From an uncultured Lachnoanaerobaculum sp. (GTDB lineage Bacteria > Bacillota > Clostridia > Lachnospirales > Lachnospiraceae): a stretch of DNA of 15,308 nt. Below the pieces are notes generated by a model that made no database searches, was not told where the DNA came from, and saw nothing but the letters and a program-made list of their open reading frames with translations. The stretch lies in the NCBI RefSeq assembly GCF_938015485.1, contig NZ_CALLVU010000024.1, positions 1-15,308 of the forward strand, given 5' to 3'. Positions 7,653-12,761 of this stretch are shown one piece after another (position 1 is the stretch's first letter; the number at the start of each line of letters is the position of its first letter). The position numbers were made by a program, and so were the translations under genes.

Positions 7653-7677
7653 CATGTCAAATATGATTACTGACATG
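7653..7677 (+). promoter_or_regulatory. Inverted repeat just upstream of the crt ribosome site
   Basis: CATGTCA (7653-7659) and TGACATG (7671-7677) form a perfect 7-bp inverted repeat with an 11-base spacer. It ends 10 bases before the strong ribosome site AAGGAGGTG (7688-7696). A further ATGTCA lies at 7610-7615 in a similar context (ATGTCAgATA and ATGTCAaATA). It may be an mRNA hairpin or an operator. Confidence 0.4.
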
Positions 7678-7700
7678 CAATATTTACAAGGAGGTGTTTT

Positions 7701-8477
7701 ATGGGTTTTGTAAGATTTGACGCGGAAGGTGCGGTCGGTATTATTACTATTGACAGACCTAAGGCACTTAACGCTTTGAATTCCGAAGTGTTAGCAGATC
7801 TTGAGGCATGCTTTGACGGCATTGATACAAATGTTATAAGAGCGGTTGTATTGACAGGTTCAGGCGATAAGTCCTTTGTAGCCGGTGCGGATATAGGTGA
7901 GATGAGCAAACTGAGCGTGGCTGAAGGTGAAGCATTCGGTAAGAAGGGAAATGATGTATTCAGAAAGATAGAGACTTTCCCTATACCTGTAATAGCGGCA
8001 GTGAACGGATTTGCACTTGGCGGCGGATGTGAGCTTGCTATGAGCTGTGATATAAGAATATGCTCGGAGAATGCGGTATTCGGACAGCCTGAGGTGGGAC
8101 TCGGTATTACACCGGGATTTGGCGGTACTCAAAGACTTGCCAGAATAATCGGAATAGGTATGGCTAAGCAGCTTATATTTACAGCAAGAAATATAAAAGC
8201 CGACGATGCTCTAAGACTCGGACTTGTAAATGCCGTTTATACAAGTGAAGAGCTTATGGTTCAGGCTAAGAAAATGGCATCTACAATAGCTGCAAACGCT
8301 CCTATAGCTGTCAGAGCCGCAAAGAAAGCCATCAATGACGGACTTCAGGTAGATATTGATAAAGCCATTGTTATAGAGGAAAAACTGTTCGGCAGCTGTT
8401 TTGAAACTCATGACCAGAAGGAAGGCATGGGTGCATTCATGGAGAAGAGAAAAGAAAAGAATTTTACCAATTCATAA
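7701..8477 (+). CDS. crt: 3-hydroxybutyryl-CoA dehydratase (crotonase)
   Basis: 258 residues, the normal length of short-chain enoyl-CoA hydratases of the crotonase fold. The oxyanion-hole segments are AGADIGEM (61-68) and GFALGGGCELAM (103-114). The two catalytic glutamates are E111 in GGGCELAM and E131 in GQPEVGLG, followed by the usual TPGFGGTQRL. It dehydrates 3-hydroxybutyryl-CoA to crotonyl-CoA, supplied by Hbd, and hands it to Bcd. It is the first gene of crt-hbd-bcd-etfB-etfA and has the best ribosome site in the operon (AAGGAGGTG). The name crt rests on operon context; related hydratases differ in chain length preference. Confidence 0.95.
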   Translation: MGFVRFDAEGAVGIITIDRPKALNALNSEVLADLEACFDGIDTNVIRAVVLTGSGDKSFVAGADIGEMSKLSVAEGEAFGKKGNDVFRKIETFPIPVIAAVNGFALGGGCELAMSCDIRICSENAVFGQPEVGLGITPGFGGTQRLARIIGIGMAKQLIFTARNIKADDALRLGLVNAVYTSEELMVQAKKMASTIAANAPIAVRAAKKAINDGLQVDIDKAIVIEEKLFGSCFETHDQKEGMGAFMEKRKEKNFTNS

Positions 8478-8549
8478 ATTTCGACTTGGTAAAGTATAGT
8501 TTTTATAAATTTAAATTATTTAAAGGTTTTTGAGAAAGGAAGTAAAAAG

Positions 8550-9386
8550 ATGATAGTTGGTGTTATTGGTGCAGGTACAATGGGTTCAGGAATTGCTCAG
8601 GCTTTTGCTATGACTGAAGGTTATGAGGTTAGACTTTGTGATATCAAAGAGGAGTTTGCACAGGCAGGTTTTGCAAAGATTCAAAAGAATATCAATTTCC
8701 TTGTAGGTAAAGAAAAGATTACAAAAGAAGCGGGAGATAAGATTCTTTCAAAGATAAAAGTCGGACTCAGCAATATTTGTACAGACTGTGACCTTGTTGT
8801 TGAAGTTGCACTTGAGAAGATGGAAATTAAGAAAGAGATCTTTAAGGAACTTGAGAAGATTGTTCCTAAGGATTGTATCTTTGCTTCAAATACTTCATCA
8901 CTTTCTATTACAAGAATCAGCGAGGGACTTGACAGACCTGTAGTAGGAATGCATTTCTTCAATCCGGCTGACAGAATGAAACTTGTTGAGGTAATCGGCG
9001 GAAAGAACACACCTGCAGAGCTTGTTAAGAAGATAGAAGAGATTGCCGTTGAGATCGGTAAGACACCTGTACAGGTTAAGGAAGCTCCCGGATTTGTAGT
9101 GAATCGTATCCTTATCCCTATGATCAATGAAGCAATCAATGTATGGGATGCAGGAACAGCAGATGCCGAGGGTGTTGATACGGCTATGGTTTTGGGATGT
9201 GCACATCCTATGGGACCTCTTCATTTGGCAGACCTTATCGGACTTGATATTTGCCTTGCTATTATGGAAGTTATTCACAATGAGACAGGTGATGACAAGT
9301 ACGTACCGGCTCCTAAGTTAAAAGAACTTGTAGCTGCAGGTAAACTCGGTAAGAAGACCGGAGAAGGAATCTTCTCATATAAGTAA
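8550..9386 (+). CDS. hbd: 3-hydroxybutyryl-CoA dehydrogenase
   Basis: 278 residues, matching single-domain bacterial Hbd proteins. The N-terminal Rossmann motif GAGTMGSG (7-14) binds the nicotinamide nucleotide. Catalytic residues are S117 in NTSSLS, H135 in GMHFFNPA, E147 and N185 in GFVVNRILIP. The C-terminal domain ends with GKKTGEGIFSYK, as is typical. It reduces acetoacetyl-CoA to 3-hydroxybutyryl-CoA. It lies 72 bases after crt with AAAGGAAG (8535-8542) as ribosome site and no terminator between, so it is co-transcribed. NADH versus NADPH preference cannot be settled by eye. Confidence 0.95.
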   Translation: MIVGVIGAGTMGSGIAQAFAMTEGYEVRLCDIKEEFAQAGFAKIQKNINFLVGKEKITKEAGDKILSKIKVGLSNICTDCDLVVEVALEKMEIKKEIFKELEKIVPKDCIFASNTSSLSITRISEGLDRPVVGMHFFNPADRMKLVEVIGGKNTPAELVKKIEEIAVEIGKTPVQVKEAPGFVVNRILIPMINEAINVWDAGTADAEGVDTAMVLGCAHPMGPLHLADLIGLDICLAIMEVIHNETGDDKYVPAPKLKELVAAGKLGKKTGEGIFSYK

Positions 9387-9401
9387 TAAGTAAGATAAAT
9401 A

Positions 9402-9538
9402 CCCCCTTTTTACAGAGGTAAGAAGGGGGCATAAATATTGGTATAAATACAAAGGGCGGGTTTGTATTTACTATATATAAGGTGAAAGAAAACTAAGAAA
9501 GGATAATGCAAACAAAGACTTTCACTTTTATGTTTGCA
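9402..9538 (+). ncRNA. Structured region in the hbd-bcd gap (bcd leader)
   Basis: The 181-base gap carries four stems. Stem I: 9402-9413 with 9418-9429, 12 bp with tetraloop AGAG and five terminal C-G pairs; its one wobble is U-G on the plus strand only. Stem II: TAAATACAAA (9444-9453) with TTTGTATTTA (9461-9470), a perfect 10 bp with loop GGGCGGG. Stem III: GTGAAAG (9482-9488) with CTTTCAC (9519-9525). Stem IV: TGCAAACA (9507-9514) with TGTTTGCA (9531-9538). III and IV interlock, so they form a pseudoknot or exclude each other. None is followed by a T-run, so they are not ordinary terminators. Possible roles are mRNA processing or stabilisation between hbd and bcd, or control of bcd translation. 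It matches no riboswitch I recognise. Confidence 0.5.
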
Positions 9539-9583
9539 CTTGGATTTATTCAAGTAGGGTATTATTCATGGATTTTACTTTAG
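9506..9583 (+). CDS. Possible small hydrophobic ORF overlapping the bcd start
   Basis: An ATG at 9506 opens 25 codons, ending in TAG at 9581-9583, 16 bases inside bcd and in another frame. The peptide is basic at the start (MQTK) and then hydrophobic (FMFALGFIQVGYYSWILL), compatible with one membrane helix or a leader peptide. AAAGG (9498-9502) lies three bases upstream, closer than ideal. Its overlap with the bcd start, whose own ribosome site is imperfect, would allow translational coupling. It may equally be a chance ORF. Confidence 0.2.
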   Translation: MQTKTFTFMFALGFIQVGYYSWILL

Positions 9584-10722
9584 ACAAGAAACATGAGATG
9601 GCGAGAACCCTCTTTAGGGAGTTTGCCGAAAAGGAAGTAAAACCTCTTGCAATAGAGGTAGATGAAACAGAAATATTTCCAAGAGAGACTGTAACTAAGA
9701 TGGCTAAGTACGGTTTCTTTGGTATTCCTGTTGCAAAGGAGTACGGCGGTCAGGGAGCGGATCCGTTGGCATATGTTATGTGTGTTGAAGAGATTGCAAA
9801 AGATTGCGCTACTACAGCCGTTATTATTTCAGCACATACATCTCTTTGCTGTGATCCTATTGCCACATACGGTACACCGGCTCAGAAAGAGAAGTATCTT
9901 ATTCCTCTTGCAAAGGGAGAGAAGCTTGGAGCATTCGGTCTTACAGAGCCTAACGCAGGTACCGATGCACAGGGTGTTGTTACAACTGCAGTTCTTGACG
10001 GTGATGAGTATGTACTCAACGGTTCAAAGATTTTCATTACCAACGGTAAGGAAGCGGATGTCTATGTAATCATTGCATGTACAGATGTGAAGGTGGATGC
10101 TAAGGGCAGAAAGAAAAAAATCTTCTCAGCATTCCTTGTAGAAAAGGGAACACCTGGATTCTCATTCGGTACAAAAGAAAAGAAGATGGGTATCAGAGGT
10201 TCATCTACATATGAGCTTATTTTCAACGATTGCAGAATTCCGAAGGAAAATATGCTCGGACCTGAAGGCAAGGGATTCGGTATTGCAATGCATACTCTTG
10301 ACGGCGGTCGTATCGGTATTGCCGCACAGGCACTCGGTATTGCAGAGGGCGCACTTGAGAGAACTATAAACTATGTAAAAGAGAGAAAGCAGTTCGGAAG
10401 AACTATCGGTGCATTCCAGAATACACAGTTTGAGCTTGCAAATATGGCAACCAAAGTAAAAGCGGCACAGATGCTTGTATACAGAGCTGCAATGGCTAAG
10501 GCTACACAGAAGACATATTCTGAAGAAGCCGCAATGGCTAAGCTTTTTGCTGCCGAGGTAGCTATGGAAGTAACTACCAAGGCTGTTCAGCTGCACGGCG
10601 GATACGGTTATACAAGAGAATACGAGATTGAAAGAATGATGCGTGATGCAAAGATTACAGAAGTTTACGAAGGTACAAGTGAAGTACAGAGAATGGTAAT
10701 CGCCGGTGCATTGCTTAAATAA
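9568..10722 (+). CDS. bcd: Butyryl-CoA dehydrogenase (acyl-CoA dehydrogenase family)
   Basis: 384 residues, the standard length for short-chain acyl-CoA dehydrogenases. FAD and substrate motifs are FGLTEPNAGTD (123-133), YVLNGSKIFITNG (148-160), RKQFGRTIGAFQNTQ (273-287) and QLHGGYGYTREY (341-352). The catalytic base is E368 in YEGTSEVQR. It reduces crotonyl-CoA to butyryl-CoA. In clostridia, Bcd forms a complex with EtfAB that couples this step to ferredoxin reduction by NADH (electron bifurcation), and the adjacent etfB-etfA genes support that here. The ribosome site is imperfect (AAGTAGGG, 9552-9559), in contrast with its neighbours, and the leader is structured. Confidence 0.95.
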   Translation: MDFTLDKKHEMARTLFREFAEKEVKPLAIEVDETEIFPRETVTKMAKYGFFGIPVAKEYGGQGADPLAYVMCVEEIAKDCATTAVIISAHTSLCCDPIATYGTPAQKEKYLIPLAKGEKLGAFGLTEPNAGTDAQGVVTTAVLDGDEYVLNGSKIFITNGKEADVYVIIACTDVKVDAKGRKKKIFSAFLVEKGTPGFSFGTKEKKMGIRGSSTYELIFNDCRIPKENMLGPEGKGFGIAMHTLDGGRIGIAAQALGIAEGALERTINYVKERKQFGRTIGAFQNTQFELANMATKVKAAQMLVYRAAMAKATQKTYSEEAAMAKLFAAEVAMEVTTKAVQLHGGYGYTREYEIERMMRDAKITEVYEGTSEVQRMVIAGALLK

Positions 10723-10748
10723 AGTTGCTATTACGAATGGAGGATGTC

Positions 10749-11531
10749 ATGAAGATAGTTGTTTGTATTAAACAAGTGCCGGATACAAAGGGTGGCGTTG
10801 TTTTCAACCCTGACGGCACACTTAACAGAGGAGCTATGCTTACAATCATGAACCCTGATGATAAAGCGGGTCTTGAGGCGGCTCTTAGAATAAAGGATAA
10901 ATACGGTGCGGAAGTTACAGTAGTTACTATGGGACTTCCAAAGGCTGATGAGGTACTTAGAGAAGCTCTTGCAATGGGAGCCGACAAAGCAATCCTTATC
11001 ACAGACAGAGTACTTGGCGGTGCCGATACTTGGGCTACATCACAGACTATAGCCGGAGCACTCAGAAAGCTTGAATATGATATTATTATTACAGGTCGTC
11101 AGGCTATCGACGGTGATACGGCACAGGTCGGACCGCAGATTTCAGAGCACCTCGGCATACCTGTTATCAGCTATGCACAAAAGATTGAAGTTGAAGGTGA
11201 CAGCGTAGTGGTAGAGCGTCAGTTTGATGACAGATATCATGTTTTGAAAGCAAAGATGCCTGTACTTATCACAGCACTCTCAGAGCTGAATGAGCCTAGA
11301 TATATGACTCCGGGCGGTATCTTTGATGCTTATGACAAGGAAGTAACAGTATTCTCAAGAGCGGACCTTGTAGGAGTGGACGACTCAAATATAGGTCTTA
11401 AAGGTTCACCTACACAGATTGCAAAAGCATCCGATAAGGTAAGAAAGGGTGCAGGAGAGCAGGTAAACTTAAGTGAATCAGAGTCTGTTGACTACATCTT
11501 AGGCAAATTAAAAGAAACACATATCATCTAA
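10749..11531 (+). CDS. etfB: Electron transfer flavoprotein, beta subunit
   Basis: 260 residues from the ATG that has GGAGG (10739-10743) five bases upstream; a TTG eight codons earlier gives no family sequence. It starts with MKIVVCIKQVPDT, typical of clostridial EtfB. The nucleotide-binding signature is GRQAIDGDTAQVGPQ (116-130), preceded by AMGADKAILITD. In bifurcating ETFs this subunit shapes the site of the bifurcating flavin, which takes electrons from NADH and splits them between the alpha-subunit FAD and ferredoxin. It lies 26 bases after bcd and 13 bases before etfA, all in one operon, so it is the dedicated partner of Bcd. Bifurcation is inferred from family and context. Confidence 0.95.
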   Translation: MKIVVCIKQVPDTKGGVVFNPDGTLNRGAMLTIMNPDDKAGLEAALRIKDKYGAEVTVVTMGLPKADEVLREALAMGADKAILITDRVLGGADTWATSQTIAGALRKLEYDIIITGRQAIDGDTAQVGPQISEHLGIPVISYAQKIEVEGDSVVVERQFDDRYHVLKAKMPVLITALSELNEPRYMTPGGIFDAYDKEVTVFSRADLVGVDDSNIGLKGSPTQIAKASDKVRKGAGEQVNLSESESVDYILGKLKETHII

Positions 11532-11544
11532 AAAGGAGTCGTTT

Positions 11545-12597
11545 ATGAGACAAAATACAGAAGAATACAGGGGAGTGTTTACATTTGCCCAGCAGGTAGA
11601 CGGCAAATTAAGCGGTATTTCCCTTGAACTTATAGGAAAAGGTAAGGATTTGGCTGCCGACCTTAATACAGAGGTAACGGCGGTTCTTCTAGGATCTGAT
11701 ATAAAGGGTTTGGCACAGGAGCTTGCCGAGTACGGTGCCGACAGAGTGATTGTGGTTGACGATCCTAAACTTAAAGAGTATCGTACAGAGCCTTATACAC
11801 AGGCGCTTGCAGCAGTTATAAATGAGTTTAAACCTGAGATATTCATTATCGGTGCTACAGCTATAGGTAGAGATTTGGGACCTAGAGTATCCGCAAGAGT
11901 CGGAACAGGTCTTACAGCAGACTGTACACAGCTTGAAATCGGTGACTATCCGCTTGTAGCTATTGCAGGAAGAGAGCAGAAGCATAATCAGCTTCTTATG
12001 ACAAGACCTGCATTCGGCGGAAACACCATAGCAACTATTGCCTGCCCTGAGAACAGACCTCAGATGGCTACAGTTCGTCCGGGTGTTATGCAAAAGAAGG
12101 AAAGAGTTGCAGGAGCAAGGGCTGAGATTGTTGACTTTGATGCAAAGCTTGAAGAGAACAACAAGTATGTTGAGATCTTGGAGATCGTAAAGAATACAAA
12201 GACTACAGAAGATATCATGGCTGCAAAGATCTTGGTATCAGGCGGTAGAGGTGTCGGTTCATCTGAGAACTTCAAGATACTTAAGGACCTTGCAGATGCG
12301 CTTCACGGTACTGTAAGCTGTTCAAGAGCGGTAGTGGATGCAGGATGGATGCCTAAGGATCTTCAGGTAGGACAGACAGGTAAGACAGTTCGTCCGCATC
12401 TATACTTTGCAGTAGGTATCTCGGGTGCTATACAGCATCTTGCAGGTATGGAAGAGAGTGACATTATCATCGCTATCAATAAGGATGAGAATGCACCTAT
12501 TTTCAGCGTTGCAGACTACGGTATTGTAGGAGATTTGAATAAGATTGTTCCTGCACTTACAGAAAAGATTAAGGCTGAGCTTGCTAAGGAAAACTGA
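11545..12597 (+). CDS. etfA: Electron transfer flavoprotein, alpha subunit
   Basis: 350 residues, in the usual size range for clostridial EtfA. The N-terminal domain (about 10-215) has the ETF fold. The C-terminal FAD domain begins with LVSGGRGVGSSENF (230-243) and continues with SCSRAVVDAGW (258-268), QVGQTGK (274-280), GISGAIQHLAGM (291-302) and INKDENAPIF (311-320), all FAD-contact segments in the family. No N-terminal ferredoxin domain is present, which some larger EtfA proteins carry. It shuttles electrons from EtfB to Bcd by movement of this domain. Ribosome site AAAAAGGAG lies just upstream. It is the last gene of the operon and is followed by a strong terminator. Confidence 0.95.
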   Translation: MRQNTEEYRGVFTFAQQVDGKLSGISLELIGKGKDLAADLNTEVTAVLLGSDIKGLAQELAEYGADRVIVVDDPKLKEYRTEPYTQALAAVINEFKPEIFIIGATAIGRDLGPRVSARVGTGLTADCTQLEIGDYPLVAIAGREQKHNQLLMTRPAFGGNTIATIACPENRPQMATVRPGVMQKKERVAGARAEIVDFDAKLEENNKYVEILEIVKNTKTTEDIMAAKILVSGGRGVGSSENFKILKDLADALHGTVSCSRAVVDAGWMPKDLQVGQTGKTVRPHLYFAVGISGAIQHLAGMEESDIIIAINKDENAPIFSVADYGIVGDLNKIVPALTEKIKAELAKEN

Positions 12598-12613
12598 TAT
12601 ACTATAAACAGTT

Positions 12614-12649
12614 TCGCTATAACCTTAAAGGTTATAGCGATTTTTTTAT
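12614..12649 (+). terminator. Terminator of the crt-hbd-bcd-etfB-etfA operon
   Basis: TCGCTATAACC (12614-12624) pairs perfectly with GGTTATAGCGA (12630-12640) across a short loop and is followed by TTTTTTT. It lies 16 bases after the etfA stop codon. Together with the next promoter it makes the cooS-like gene an independent unit. Confidence 0.92.
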
Positions 12650-12657
12650 AAAAAATA

Positions 12658-12686
12658 TTGACATGAGAGTGAACTTTCGATATAAT
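12658..12686 (+). promoter_or_regulatory. Consensus promoter of the cooS-like gene
   Basis: TTGACA (12658-12663), a 17-base spacer and TATAAT (12681-12686): both boxes and the spacing are perfect. Transcription should start near 12693, giving a leader of about 69 bases. The start of that leader can fold: ACCT-ATAAA (12693-12702, one bulged T) with TTTAT-AGGT (12712-12720). Confidence 0.88.
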
Positions 12687-12690
12687 CGAA
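12676..12690. promoter_or_regulatory. Palindrome over the -10 box of the cooS-like gene, possible operator
   Basis: TTCGATATAATCGAA is a perfect 6-3-6 inverted repeat that encloses the -10 box. It is flanked by GTGA (12669-12672) on the left and TCAC (12691-12694) on the right, at unequal distances. A protein bound here would block RNA polymerase, so repression of a very strong promoter is the natural reading. The regulator is unknown. Confidence 0.5.
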
Positions 12691-12761
12691 TCACCTTATA
12701 AACATACTAATTTTATAGGTAAATAGGTTATATGACGGATATACAGTAGGAAGGAATGCTC

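Larger units (their letters stand above)
7225..7700. other. Divergent regulatory region between the thlA and crt operons
   Basis: 476 bases with no convincing gene, very AT-rich. It holds a hairpin in the thlA leader (7253-7288), an extended -10 element for crt (7405-7413), a 10-bp direct repeat over that promoter, a palindrome TTGTATACAA (7549-7558), an inverted repeat GATTAAAA/TTTTAATC (7513-7537) and a hairpin next to the crt ribosome site (7653-7677). A second TATAAT at 7581-7586 has no fitting -35. I could not place a thlA promoter with confidence, and I did not find a site I could call a Rex operator. Confidence 0.6.

Noticed and set aside
8681..9139. Long antisense ORFs opposite hbd and other genes
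   Set aside because: They mirror the codon structure of the recognised genes, lack ribosome sites and show no family motifs.
9402..9430. Terminator between hbd and bcd
   Set aside because: The stem is strong but no T-run follows on either strand, and the downstream genes belong to the same pathway, so termination here is unlikely.
10725..10748. TTG start extending etfB by eight codons
   Set aside because: The ribosome site GGAGG falls inside this stretch and points to the ATG at 10749, where the conserved EtfB N-terminus begins.
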